64,000 nucleotides of DNA from WGAB01 sp964406105 (lineage in GTDB: Bacteria; Hydrothermota; Hydrothermia; WGAB01): assembly GCA_964406105.1 (NCBI GenBank), contig CAYOQK010000021.1:80855-144854 (forward strand). The letters are read 5' to 3'. The first letter of the stretch is position 1; the number at the start of each line of letters is the position of its first letter. The position numbers and the translations under genes are program-made. Below are positions 50,890 to 59,491 of the stretch, in pieces. The notes beneath the pieces are model-generated. The model had not been told where the DNA came from, did no database searches, and saw nothing but the letters and a program-made list of their open reading frames with translations.

Positions 50890-51903
50890 ATGGCCGTGAA
50901 GATCGGGATCAATGGCTTTGGCCGTATCGGTCGGCACGTTCTTAAAATTGGCTTGGAACGGGACGATTTGGAATTCGTGGCCGTCAATGACATCACCGAC
51001 GCCAAAACCCTGGCCCACCTCTTTAAGTACGACTCGGTGTTCGGCCCGTACGATGGCGAGGTGACCGTGGAGGACCAGCACATCGTGGTGGACGGCCACC
51101 GCATTCGTGTGTTCTCCATCAAGGATCCTGCGCAGATCCCCTGGGGGGAGTACGGTGTGGACATCGTGGTTGAGGCTTCCGGGGTGTTTCGGTCTCGGGA
51201 TAAGGCTGCTTTGCACCTGCGCGACTCGGTGAAAAAGGTGATCATCACGGCTCCGGGCAAGGGGGAACCCCCGGATGTGACCCTGGTGATGGGGGTGAAC
51301 CAAGACGCCTATGACCCCAAGAATCACCACGTGATCTCCAACGCCTCGTGCACCACCAACGCCTTTGCTCCGTTGGTCAAGGTGCTGCACCAGCACTTGG
51401 GGATCCTGTACGGGGTGATGACCACCGTGCACTCGTACACCAACGATCAGCGGCTGTTGGATGCTCCCCACAAGGACCTGAGGCGGGCCCGTGCAGCGGC
51501 ACTGTCCATCATTCCCACGTCCACCGGGGCCGCCAAGGCCATTACCCAGATTTTTCCTGAGCTGAAGGGCAAACTCTCGGCCATAGCGCTGCGGGTGCCC
51601 ACCCCGGACGCTTCGCTGGTGGACTTCGCCGCCGTGGTGGAGAAAGAAACCACCGTGGAGGAGGTGAACGACCTGTTCCGCCAGGCCGCTGCAGGTGAAC
51701 TCTCCGGCATCCTGGAGTACAACGACGATGAGGTGGTATCCTCCGACATCATCGGCAACGAGCACTCGGTGGTGTTTGACGCTCCCCTCACCCAAGTGGT
51801 GGAAGGCAACCTGGTGAAGGTGTTCGGGTGGTACGACAACGAGTGGGCCTATGCCACCCGGGTGGTGGACCTGGTGGAGTACATCGTGGAGCGAGGGCTA
51901 TGA
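50890..51903 (+). CDS. gap: Glyceraldehyde-3-phosphate dehydrogenase
   Basis: 337 residues, type I. NAD-binding IGINGFGRIGRHVLK (5-19), the active-site SNASCTTNAFAPL (about 152-164, catalytic Cys), and WYDNEWAYATRVVDLVEYI (about 314-332). AGGAGG lies 5 nt before the ATG. Its stop overlaps the pgk ATG. Works in glycolysis or gluconeogenesis; cofactor not settled here. Confidence 0.98.
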   Translation: MAVKIGINGFGRIGRHVLKIGLERDDLEFVAVNDITDAKTLAHLFKYDSVFGPYDGEVTVEDQHIVVDGHRIRVFSIKDPAQIPWGEYGVDIVVEASGVFRSRDKAALHLRDSVKKVIITAPGKGEPPDVTLVMGVNQDAYDPKNHHVISNASCTTNAFAPLVKVLHQHLGILYGVMTTVHSYTNDQRLLDAPHKDLRRARAAALSIIPTSTGAAKAITQIFPELKGKLSAIALRVPTPDASLVDFAAVVEKETTVEEVNDLFRQAAAGELSGILEYNDDEVVSSDIIGNEHSVVFDAPLTQVVEGNLVKVFGWYDNEWAYATRVVDLVEYIVERGL

Positions 51904-53087
51904 AACTGAAAACCCTCCGCACCCTGCCCCCTGAGGCCCTACAGGGGAAACGGGTGCTCGTTCGGGTGGATTTCAACGTGCCCCTGGAGGGGGGCACGGT
52001 CAAGGACGATACCCGGATCCGGGCTGCCCTACCCACGATCCAGTACTTGGTGGACAAGGGGGCTGTGGTTCTTTTGATGAGCCATCTTGGCCGTCCCAAG
52101 GGCCGGGTGGTGCCAGAACTCTCCCTGCGACCGGTGGCGGAACACTTGGCTCATCTCCTGGGGCGTCCGGTGATCTTCGTGCCCTCCCTGGAAGAAGCCC
52201 CGGAACACCTGAAGACCGCCCGCCCTGGCGATCTCTACCTGCTGGAAAACACCCGGTTTTACCCTGGGGAAACCAAGAACGATCCGGAGTTTGCCCGGAA
52301 ACTGGCCGCCTTGGGCGAGGTGTACGTGAACGATGCCTTCGGTACTGCCCACCGGGCCCACGCCTCCACCTACGGGGTAGCCACCCTGTTGCCCGTGCGG
52401 GTGGCCGGCTTCTTGATGGAGCGAGAGGTGCGGTACCTTTCCCAGGTGCGGGACCACCCCGAACCCCCCTTTACCGTGATCCTGGGCGGCGCCAAGGTGG
52501 CCGACAAGATCGGGGTGCTGGAAAGCCTGTTGCCCAAAGCGGATCGGTGCTTGATCGGGGGAGGGATGGCCTACACCTTCCTCAAGGCCCAGGGCCAACC
52601 CATCGGCGAGTCCCTGTGGGATGAGGCCTCCCTGGAGGCCGTGCAGAGGTTTCTGGCGGAGTACGGAGACCGCATCTTCCTGCCCGAAGACCACGTGGTG
52701 GCGGAGGAGGTGCGGGCTGGCGTACCCGTGGAGATCGTGGAGGACGGGATCCCCGCAGGCAAACGCGGGGTGGACATCGGCCCCAAAACCATCGCCCGGT
52801 TCCTGGAACTCATGGAAGGGAACCGGACCGTGTTTTGGAATGGCCCCATGGGGGTCTTTGAGATCCCGGGATTTGAAAACGGGACCCTGGCGATTGCCCG
52901 GAAACTCCGTGATATCACCCGCCAGGGAGCCCAGACCATCACCGGTGGGGGCGACACCGTGCGCGCCCTGCACGCCGCAGGAGTCCGCGACGATGAGATC
53001 ACCCATGTGTCCACCGGTGGTGGGGCCACCCTGGAGTTCCTGGCAGGCAAGGAACTGCCAGGTATCCAGGTGTTGATGGAACCCTAA
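51900..53087 (+). CDS. pgk: Phosphoglycerate kinase
   Basis: 395 residues starting MKLKTLRTLPPEALQGKRVLVRVDFNVPL (parts), where RVDFNVP is the 3PG site. MSHLGRPKG (about 60), LLENTRFYPGE, NDAFGTAHR, the ATP-site GGAKVADKIGVLE and the C-terminal GGGDTVRAL all match. The ATG overlaps the gap stop (ATGA). The start chosen matches the family length. Confidence 0.98.
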   Translation: MKLKTLRTLPPEALQGKRVLVRVDFNVPLEGGTVKDDTRIRAALPTIQYLVDKGAVVLLMSHLGRPKGRVVPELSLRPVAEHLAHLLGRPVIFVPSLEEAPEHLKTARPGDLYLLENTRFYPGETKNDPEFARKLAALGEVYVNDAFGTAHRAHASTYGVATLLPVRVAGFLMEREVRYLSQVRDHPEPPFTVILGGAKVADKIGVLESLLPKADRCLIGGGMAYTFLKAQGQPIGESLWDEASLEAVQRFLAEYGDRIFLPEDHVVAEEVRAGVPVEIVEDGIPAGKRGVDIGPKTIARFLELMEGNRTVFWNGPMGVFEIPGFENGTLAIARKLRDITRQGAQTITGGGDTVRALHAAGVRDDEITHVSTGGGATLEFLAGKELPGIQVLMEP

Positions 53088-53113
53088 GGACACTGAAACA
53101 AGGAGGATAGAGC

Positions 53114-54178
53114 ATGCGTGCCCGCAGCAAGGCGTTCCTACGGGAACTCATTGCCACCATCAGTCCGTCAGGGTTTGAAGGTGAGGCCAGCCAAGTATGG
53201 CGGAAGTACGTGGAGGAATTCGCCGACGAGGTTCGGGTGGATGTGCATGGCAACACCATCGCCGTGGTCAACCCCGGTGGCAAACCCGTGCTCATGCTGG
53301 CCGGCCACATTGATGAGATCGGCTTGATGGTGCGCCATGTGGACGAAAACGGCTACCTTTACTTTGGACCCATCGGGGGATGGGACGCCCAGATCCTGCA
53401 AGGCCAACGCGTGTGGGTGTTGGGCAAAAACGGAGAACGCATCCTCGGCGTGGTGGGCAAGAAGCCGATCCACCTCTTAGACCCCAAGGAACGGGAAAAG
53501 GTGCCCAAACTCTACGAACTCTGGATTGACATCGGCGCCAAAAACCGGGAAGAAGCCCTGGAACAGGTGGATATCGGGGCTCCTGTGGTGGTGGCCGCTG
53601 GCATGGAGGAACTGCAGAACGGGATCCTGGTAGGCCGAGGCTTTGACGATCGGGTGGGGGCCTTTGTGGTGGCCGAAGCCCTGCGGTTGGCCCGCCAAAA
53701 GAAACTCAAGGCCGCTGTGTACGCAGTGGCCACTGTGCAGGAGGAGATCGGACTGCGAGGGGCACGCACCAGCGCCTTCGGCATCAATCCCGATGTGGGC
53801 ATCGCCGTGGATGTGACCTTTTCCACCGATTACCCTGGGGTGGATAAACGCCGCATCGGCGAGATCAAACTGGGGGGCGGCCCGGTGATTGCCCGAGGCC
53901 CCAACATCAACCCCCGGGTGTTTGACCTGCTGGTGAAGGTGGCCCAACGGGCCAAGATCCCGTACCAGGTGGAGGGAATCCCTTACGGCACCGGCACAGA
54001 TGCCAACGTCATTCAATTGACACGGGCCGGCGTGGCCACGGGCCTGGTGTCCATCCCCAACCGATACATGCACTCGCCCGTGGAACTCGTGCACGAGAAG
54101 GACCTGGAGAACATCGCCCGGTTGCTGGCGGGGTTCGCTGCGGCCCTGGATCCTAAGACCTCGCTGATCCCCTTCTAA
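53114..54178 (+). CDS. M42 family aminopeptidase
   Basis: 354 residues; AAGGAGG 7 nt before the ATG. Di-metal peptidase motifs: LAGHIDEIGLMV (about 63-74, His/Asp), GRGFDDRVGAFV (bridging Asp), TVQEEIGLRGA (catalytic Glu-Glu), VDVTF and the late NRYMHSPVELV His ligand. TET-type M42 enzymes form large oligomers that trim peptides and are common in thermophiles. Substrate preference (Glu/Asp or general) cannot be told from the sequence alone. Confidence 0.95.
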   Translation: MRARSKAFLRELIATISPSGFEGEASQVWRKYVEEFADEVRVDVHGNTIAVVNPGGKPVLMLAGHIDEIGLMVRHVDENGYLYFGPIGGWDAQILQGQRVWVLGKNGERILGVVGKKPIHLLDPKEREKVPKLYELWIDIGAKNREEALEQVDIGAPVVVAAGMEELQNGILVGRGFDDRVGAFVVAEALRLARQKKLKAAVYAVATVQEEIGLRGARTSAFGINPDVGIAVDVTFSTDYPGVDKRRIGEIKLGGGPVIARGPNINPRVFDLLVKVAQRAKIPYQVEGIPYGTGTDANVIQLTRAGVATGLVSIPNRYMHSPVELVHEKDLENIARLLAGFAAALDPKTSLIPF

Positions 54179-54182
54179 GGCC

Positions 54183-55028
54183 ATGGCCCCTCCCGGCTCC
54201 CCTTCCCCTCGGCCCATCACCGTGCCTGACCTCGTGGCCATGAAACGGCGGGGCCAAAAGATCGTGATGGTCACCGCCTACGACTACGTGTTCGCCAAGT
54301 TGGCGGATGAGGCTGGCATCCACGTGTTGCTGGTGGGCGACTCCCTGGGCATGGTGGTGGAAGGCCGGGAAACCACCCTCCACGTGACCTTGGAACAGAC
54401 CCTGTACCACACCGCCATGGTGCGGCGGGCAGCCCGCCGGGCTTTGGTGGTGGCCGATATGCCCTTCCTCACGTATCAGGTGTCCGTGGACGAGGCCGTG
54501 CGAAACTGTGGCCGGGTGCTCAAGGAAACCGGAGCCCATGCCGTTAAGGTGGAGGGGGGTTTGGAAGTGGTGGACACCGTGCGCCGCCTGGTGGAGGTGG
54601 GCATCCCTGTGATGGCCCATATCGGCCTCACCCCTCAAAAGGTCCATCGGTTCGGCGGGTTCCGGGTACAGGGCCGCACCCAGGAAGCCCAGCAACGCCT
54701 GAAGGAAGAGGCCCAGGCCCTGGAAGAGGCCGGCGCCTTCTCCCTGGTGCTGGAAAGCGTCCCCCTGGAACTGGCCCAAGAGATCACCGAAATGCTCACC
54801 ATCCCCACCATTGGCATCGGTGCTGGCCCGCACACCGATGGCCAGGTATTGGTCATCCATGACCTGTTGGGCCTCTTTGAAGAGTTCAAACCCCGCTTTG
54901 TCAAACGCTATGCCCACCTGGCCCAAGAGATCCGCCAAGCCCTTCGCGCATTTAAACAAGAGGTGGAACAAGGCCTGTTCCCAGGGGAGGAACACAGTTT
55001 CCGTCTCAAACCCGAGGAAAAACCATGA
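54183..55028 (+). CDS. panB: 3-methyl-2-oxobutanoate hydroxymethyltransferase
   Basis: 281 residues. KIVMVTAYDYVFAKLADEAGIHVLLVGDSLGMVV, held in parts at 28-60, holds the metal ligands (Asp); ADMPFLTYQVS, GAHAVKVEGG, HIGLTPQ and IGIGAGPHTDGQVLVIHDLLG (about 210-230) complete the family. First committed step of pantothenate synthesis. It follows M42 after 4 nt and overlaps the next gene by 4 nt. No other pan gene in the window. Confidence 0.96.
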   Translation: MAPPGSPSPRPITVPDLVAMKRRGQKIVMVTAYDYVFAKLADEAGIHVLLVGDSLGMVVEGRETTLHVTLEQTLYHTAMVRRAARRALVVADMPFLTYQVSVDEAVRNCGRVLKETGAHAVKVEGGLEVVDTVRRLVEVGIPVMAHIGLTPQKVHRFGGFRVQGRTQEAQQRLKEEAQALEEAGAFSLVLESVPLELAQEITEMLTIPTIGIGAGPHTDGQVLVIHDLLGLFEEFKPRFVKRYAHLAQEIRQALRAFKQEVEQGLFPGEEHSFRLKPEEKP

Positions 55029-55297
55029 AAATGGTGCTGACCAAGAAGGGGAACGTGATCCGTATCTTCACTTCGGAACGCCTGGACCCACCCTTCGCCT
55101 TTTGGCTGGGCAAGTGCGTTCGGGATGTGGAGCAGGAAAGCCATTACCTGTTCCTCCTGGCCGAGGAAACCCTGCCCCAGGGCGACCTGTCCTTCTGGGG
55201 CACCAAGATCTTTGAGATCACCCATCCGAACCAGGAGGACTGTGTCAAAGAGGTTTCGGAGTTCGTAAAGCAGTTGGTGCAAAAAGAGAGGGTATAG
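55025..55297 (+). CDS. Small uncharacterised protein after panB
   Basis: 90 residues, ATG overlapping the panB stop. Soluble, alpha/beta-like: MVLTKKGNVIRIFTSERLDPPFAFWLGK, then CVRDVEQESHYLFLLAEETLP, KIFEITHPNQEDC and a C-terminal helix. I recognise no family. The tight coupling and ordinary codon use suggest a real gene. A pantothenate role is only a guess from position. Confidence 0.55.
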   Translation: MKMVLTKKGNVIRIFTSERLDPPFAFWLGKCVRDVEQESHYLFLLAEETLPQGDLSFWGTKIFEITHPNQEDCVKEVSEFVKQLVQKERV

Positions 55298-55306
55298 AGG
55301 AAGCCA

Positions 55307-56515
55307 TTGTCGCCGGAAGGTCAGGGTAAGCGGGTACTGATCATCTCGTATTACCTCCCGCCCTTGGGCCGGGGAGGAGTAAAACGCCCTACCAAATTCG
55401 CCAAATACCTGAAACGGCTGGGCTGGGAACCCGTGCTCCTGGGGGTCAAGCCCATCGCCTATTACGCCTTTGATCCCTCACTGCTGGAGGATCTGGAAGG
55501 GATCCCAGTGTTCCGCGCGGAAAGCCTGGACATCTCTCGCCTGGTGTACTGGCTGGGGAAACGCCAGGTGAAGGCCTCTCCCCTAACCGAGGGGATCTCG
55601 CGCAGCGTGTTCAATACCCTGCTGTTCCCCGATGCCAAGGCCCCCTGGATCCCCTTCGCTTACTGGCTGGGCCGCCGGCTGGAAGAAAAGGGCCTACGGC
55701 CGGATATCCTGCTTTCTACCTCTCCTCCCTTCAGCGCCCACCTCATTGGCCTGCTTCTGCGTCGCCATTACCGCGTGCCCCTGGTGGTGGACTTCCGGGA
55801 CTTCTGGCCCACCGGCATTGTGCCCGCCAACCCACTCATGAAACCCCTGTACGCCCGGCTTCGTCGGTGGATCGCCCAGCAGGCTGATGCCGTGATTGCG
55901 GTGTACCAGGACATTGTAGAAGACCTGGGGTTCGGCGAGTACCTGCCTTCGGGCTACGACCCGGAAGAGCTCGCCGATTTGCCAGAGTTTGACCTCAAAG
56001 GTGAGATCCCCATCGCCTACACGGGGTCCCTATCGCTCAAGGAGGAGTCCACCCTGGCCTTTATCCGGGCCCTCAAACAGGTGCCTGGGTTTACCCTGCA
56101 CCTGGCCGGCGTGATTCCAGGGTCCATCCTGCGCGAGGTGGACGGCGAACGCGTGCTTTACCACGGGTACTTAAGCGCCCGGATGGCCCTGGGGTTCCTG
56201 AAATCCGCCCGGATCCTGTGGTACACCCAGCCCACCGAAGCCAGTGCCACAGCCAAACTCTACGAGTACACCGGCCTGGGAAAACCCATTTTGGCCACCA
56301 TCCCACCCCATACCGAAGCGGCTCGCTTGATCCAGTCGCGCCACTTAGGTGTGGTGGTCCCCCCCGAAACCCCCCGGATCGTAGAGGTGCTGCGACAGAT
56401 CCGAAACGGTGCCTTACGGTTTCAGGGGGAAACCCTGGTGGAGTTTTCCCGAGAGAACCAAGTCCGCCGCTTGATCCACCTCTTTGAAGAGGTGTTACAG
56501 CGGCGTTCCCCTTGA
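55307..56515 (+). CDS. GT4-like glycosyltransferase
   Basis: 402 residues, TTG start. N-terminal GKRVLIISYYLPPLGRGGVKRPTKFAKYLKRLGW in parts (7-40), middle RPDILLSTSPPFSAHLIGLLL (about 128-148) and LVVDFRDFW; C-terminal half with IAYTGSL (about 242) and the donor motif EASATAKLYEYTGLGKPILATIP (about 308-330). Resembles the WecB/TuaC-like GT4 group for envelope glycans. Starts 9 nt after the previous gene. Confidence 0.85.
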   Translation: MSPEGQGKRVLIISYYLPPLGRGGVKRPTKFAKYLKRLGWEPVLLGVKPIAYYAFDPSLLEDLEGIPVFRAESLDISRLVYWLGKRQVKASPLTEGISRSVFNTLLFPDAKAPWIPFAYWLGRRLEEKGLRPDILLSTSPPFSAHLIGLLLRRHYRVPLVVDFRDFWPTGIVPANPLMKPLYARLRRWIAQQADAVIAVYQDIVEDLGFGEYLPSGYDPEELADLPEFDLKGEIPIAYTGSLSLKEESTLAFIRALKQVPGFTLHLAGVIPGSILREVDGERVLYHGYLSARMALGFLKSARILWYTQPTEASATAKLYEYTGLGKPILATIPPHTEAARLIQSRHLGVVVPPETPRIVEVLRQIRNGALRFQGETLVEFSRENQVRRLIHLFEEVLQRRSP

Positions 56516-56595
56516 CCCACACCCACGGGACGGCCATGAGGCCACCGTGAGCCCCTGGCATATCATGAACCCCAAAGCAAAAGGGAGCGGAAACC

Positions 56596-57141
56596 ATGTT
56601 CCAACGATTGCGGAGCGAGTATCGGTACCGCGGCAAACGGGTAAACCTGCGGCTGGACCTTCTGCAACACGGCGATCGCCAAGTGCAGTGGGAGGTGGTG
56701 GAGTTCCGCAACGCCGTGACCGTGGTCCCCGTGTTGCCCGACGGCCGAGTGGTGTTCGTGCATCAGTACCGCCCAGCCGTAGAACGACGCATCCTGGAAC
56801 TGCCTGCCGGCACCCTGGAGCCCGGCGAAGACCCCCAAGAAACCGCCCGCCGTGAACTGGAAGAGGAAACCGGGTACCGGGCAGGGACCCTGGTGAAACT
56901 CGCAGAGTTCTTCACCGTGCCCGGATTGGGCACCGAGCGGATGTACCTTTACGAAGCCCGCCACCTGGAGCCCGGTCCCATGCGCCTGGAACCCGATGAG
57001 GACCTGCACCTGGTGCTCCTGAACCGAGATGAGATCCTGGAAGGGATCCGGAACGGCCGCATTGAGGATGCCAAAACCCTGGTGGGGCTCATGTTCTATC
57101 TGATGCCAGAACTCAAACCCCCCGAAAAACCCACGGGATGA
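56596..57141 (+). CDS. NUDIX hydrolase (ADP-ribose pyrophosphatase-like)
   Basis: 181 residues. The Nudix box is GTLEPGEDPQETARRELEEETGYRAG, split here: GTLEPGE (about 72-78) then RRELEEETGY (about 85-94). Preceding FRNAVTVVPVLPDGRVVFVHQYRPAVERRILELPAG is the ADP-ribose pyrophosphatase pattern. Hydrolyses nucleoside-diphosphate derivatives such as ADP-ribose. GGGAGCGG lies before the ATG. Confidence 0.92.
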   Translation: MFQRLRSEYRYRGKRVNLRLDLLQHGDRQVQWEVVEFRNAVTVVPVLPDGRVVFVHQYRPAVERRILELPAGTLEPGEDPQETARRELEEETGYRAGTLVKLAEFFTVPGLGTERMYLYEARHLEPGPMRLEPDEDLHLVLLNRDEILEGIRNGRIEDAKTLVGLMFYLMPELKPPEKPTG

Positions 57142-57144
57142 GCG

Positions 57145-58518
57145 ATGCTTTGGGGGTGGTGGATTTGGGTGATGGTTCAGTGGGCGTACCCCGTGGCTGG
57201 TGACCTGGCCAGGGAACTGGACGCCCTGGCCGCGGAAACCCCGTGGGTGGACGTGAACGTGGCCCCCGTTCAGGAGTTGATGGCCCTGCCCCTGATGACC
57301 ACCGATCTGGCTTGGGCCATCCTCCACGAGCGGCAACGGGCTCCCTTTTCGGACTTTGAGGACTTTGTCCGCAGGGTACCCTTGGATCCCCTGCAAACCT
57401 ATGTGTATGCCCAAGTGCTGCGGTTCCCTCAACGTCAAAGTGCCACGGGCCTCCACGGCTCCGCATGGATCCGGATGGACGCCACCGGCCGAAGCACCCC
57501 GGCACTGCGGGTGTCTGGACGCTGGGCCTGGGGCCAATGGACCCTCCGCGGGCCCAAACCCCGGGGCCTCTTGCGGCTCTGGTACGCTGGATGGGAGATG
57601 GCCCTGGGGTCCCTGCACCCTCGCTGGGGCCTGGACCTTTTGACGGACACCAGGCCAGGAAAACGGCCCCACCTGTACCGAGGGCAACGGTGGCGCACGG
57701 GCCCCACCCCCTGGAGCTGGGGCCTCCGCGGGCGGTGGGCGCACCATTCCTTGTGGGCATGGTGGACCCAGGGAAACGCGGGGATCCGATGGGACCCTCC
57801 ATTCCCCGGGGCCATAAACTGGACCCGCCGGGGCGTGTCCATAGACGCACAGGTAGGCGCCTCTGCCCTCCGATGGGCCTGGGAACTGGGATGGATAGAT
57901 CGGCAACTCCAGGCCCGGACCCTGCTCCAAGTGAGGACCACAGGAAGCCGGTGGAAATTGGGATGGACCAGCTCCAGATCCCTCATCCTGCAGGGCCGGG
58001 TGAACCTCTCTCCCACCGCAGTGGTACACCTGGGCGCCTGGTCCGACTCCACCACCCAGGGAACCCGGGTGAGGGTGCAGTGGAAACTCCAAGACCTTGG
58101 ACTCCAGGTGGGGTTTCGGAGCCAACAACCGCAGGGAGATCCCCATCGGATCCGATGGTTTTTGGATCTGCAGAATCCAGAACAGGGCAGCCGGGTGCAC
58201 TTGGAACAGGTGAACCGGGCGGGCCGCCACGGTTGGCTGGTATACGGAGAGAAGTGGTGGCGGAATCGGCGGCTTACGTTGCGGGTTCGGTGGGCTGTGT
58301 ATCGTGTGACCTCGTGGCACGAACGGCTGTGGCTGGCCGAAGGGGCACCCGGCCTGTGGCCCCGCGTGTTTACCCTGACAACGCCAGGATACCGCGGTAC
58401 CCTGGCCTGGGCCTGGCAGCTCGGGGACACCCTCAGGCTGTTCGGATGGGTGTCCTTGGGCGAGGACCTGCGGCGACACACCTGGAAACCCGAGGCGTGT
58501 GTGGCCCTACGGTGGTGA
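57145..58518 (+). CDS. Helix-hairpin-helix protein with predicted outer-membrane barrel
   Basis: 457 residues. A signal-like N-terminus (MLWGWWIWVMVQWAYPVAG) precedes a ComEA-like HhH segment: VDVNVAPVQELMALPLM...ILHERQRAPFSDFEDFVRRV (about 38-83). The rest (about 100-457) is Trp/Arg-rich alternating strands and the last residue is Trp (CVALRW), as in barrel proteins. A similar HhH-plus-barrel build is known from Bacteroidota and relatives, with no proven function; DNA uptake or handling at the outer membrane is an idea only. Starts 3 nt after the NUDIX gene. Confidence 0.75.
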   Translation: MLWGWWIWVMVQWAYPVAGDLARELDALAAETPWVDVNVAPVQELMALPLMTTDLAWAILHERQRAPFSDFEDFVRRVPLDPLQTYVYAQVLRFPQRQSATGLHGSAWIRMDATGRSTPALRVSGRWAWGQWTLRGPKPRGLLRLWYAGWEMALGSLHPRWGLDLLTDTRPGKRPHLYRGQRWRTGPTPWSWGLRGRWAHHSLWAWWTQGNAGIRWDPPFPGAINWTRRGVSIDAQVGASALRWAWELGWIDRQLQARTLLQVRTTGSRWKLGWTSSRSLILQGRVNLSPTAVVHLGAWSDSTTQGTRVRVQWKLQDLGLQVGFRSQQPQGDPHRIRWFLDLQNPEQGSRVHLEQVNRAGRHGWLVYGEKWWRNRRLTLRVRWAVYRVTSWHERLWLAEGAPGLWPRVFTLTTPGYRGTLAWAWQLGDTLRLFGWVSLGEDLRRHTWKPEACVALRW

Positions 58519-58534
58519 CCCTATCCTTATAGAG

Positions 58535-59032
58535 ATGCGTCGCGGGATCCTCGGATGGGGCCTGTTGGCCGCCGGTACCCTCTACCTGATGCACCGCACC
58601 TGGCCGGTGCATCAAGGCCCTTTACCCGATCTCCTATGGCGGTACACACCGGCGGATCTGGCCCGGTTTGCCGCAGCCCTGAGCCCCGAAGATCGGCACC
58701 GATTCGTGCTTTGGCACGGGACCTGGGACCTGTGGTGGCCCCTGCTCTACGGTGGGCTGCTGGGGGTGTTGGGATGGCGGTGGGCAAAACCGTGGCCATG
58801 GGCTCGGTGGCTCCTTCTTGGAACCACGGTTGCAGTGGTCGCAGCGGATTTTGTAGAGAACGCAGCCCTGTCGGTGTACGTTGCCACCTTCCCTCCGGGC
58901 AGCCTGGGGTGGGCCCGGATTGCGGCCTGGGCGACATGCCTCAAATGGACCCTCCTCGCCGGTTTGCTTTTGTCTTTGGCCCTCCTGGGGTTCCGCATCC
59001 TTTGGCAGGCCCTCTTGAAGAATCGTTCTTAA
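58535..59032 (+). CDS. Four-helix membrane protein of unknown function
   Basis: 165 residues from the ATG at 58535 (an in-frame start 36 nt upstream overlaps the previous gene). Hydrophobic helices at about 3-21, 69-90, 92-112 and 131-158; the loop between the first two carries the charged PEDRHRFVLWHGTWDLWWPLL. No family recognised. It lies just before the Fur promoter. Confidence 0.62.
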   Translation: MRRGILGWGLLAAGTLYLMHRTWPVHQGPLPDLLWRYTPADLARFAAALSPEDRHRFVLWHGTWDLWWPLLYGGLLGVLGWRWAKPWPWARWLLLGTTVAVVAADFVENAALSVYVATFPPGSLGWARIAAWATCLKWTLLAGLLLSLALLGFRILWQALLKNRS

Positions 59033-59043
59033 TCGCATATAAT
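59015..59043 (+). promoter_or_regulatory. Promoter of fur-efflux ATPase with internal palindrome
   Basis: TTGAAG (59015-59020), 17-nt spacer, TATAAT (59038-59043). An AAGAA-TCG-TTCTT palindrome (59018-59030) lies at the -35 and spacer, a possible autoregulatory operator. Leader about 40 nt, with GGGAGG before the ATG. Confidence 0.65.
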
Positions 59044-59086
59044 TCCCAACAGCAAACATCCATCATTTGATACGGGAGGTGACTCC

Positions 59087-59491
59087 ATGGTTCAGCGGCT
59101 CAAGCGACGGGCCAGTTTTCAACGGGAACGCATCCTCACCCTTCTGGAGGGTGGAGGTCACTGGAGCGCTGAGGAAATCTATGAGTACCTGAAGCCCGAG
59201 ATTCCCACCCTGTCCCTGGCCACCGTGTACCGCAACCTCAAAGTGCTGGAGGAAGAGGGACGAATCCGCCAGGTGGCGTTGGAGGGCCGGGACCACCGGC
59301 TGTGGGAAGCCACCAAACACCCCCCGCATGTGCACTTCGTGTGTACGGTGTGCGGCAAGATCGTGGATGTTCCTGTGAGCCTCAGCCAAATGGAGCAATC
59401 CTTACCCCAGGTGCCCGGAAAGGTGCAGGAGTTCCGAGGCACCCTGTACGGCGTCTGTCACGAGTGCCTGGAGAAGGGTTACGATGGATAA
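59087..59491 (+). CDS. Fur-family (PerR-like) metalloregulator
   Basis: 134 residues. Winged helix with IPTLSLATVYRNLKVLEEEGRI (about 39-60, the recognition helix), HHVHFVC-type segment PPHVHFVCTVCGKIVDV (about 79-95; first Cys pair CTVC) and CHECLEKG at the end (second pair CHEC), i.e. the structural zinc site. Regulatory site ligands (His83, Asp, His) are compatible with PerR/Fur. The P1B-4 ATPase gene overlaps its end by 8 nt, so it most likely controls that exporter. Confidence 0.92.
   Translation: MVQRLKRRASFQRERILTLLEGGGHWSAEEIYEYLKPEIPTLSLATVYRNLKVLEEEGRIRQVALEGRDHRLWEATKHPPHVHFVCTVCGKIVDVPVSLSQMEQSLPQVPGKVQEFRGTLYGVCHECLEKGYDG

Noticed and set aside
50437..51795. 452-codon minus-strand frame opposite gap
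   Set aside because: gap is certain and the antisense product is non-globular in composition.
56563..58479. 638-codon minus-strand frame opposite the NUDIX and HhH genes
   Set aside because: Pro/Gly-rich shadow with no recognisable domain; the plus-strand genes show Nudix box and HhH motifs.
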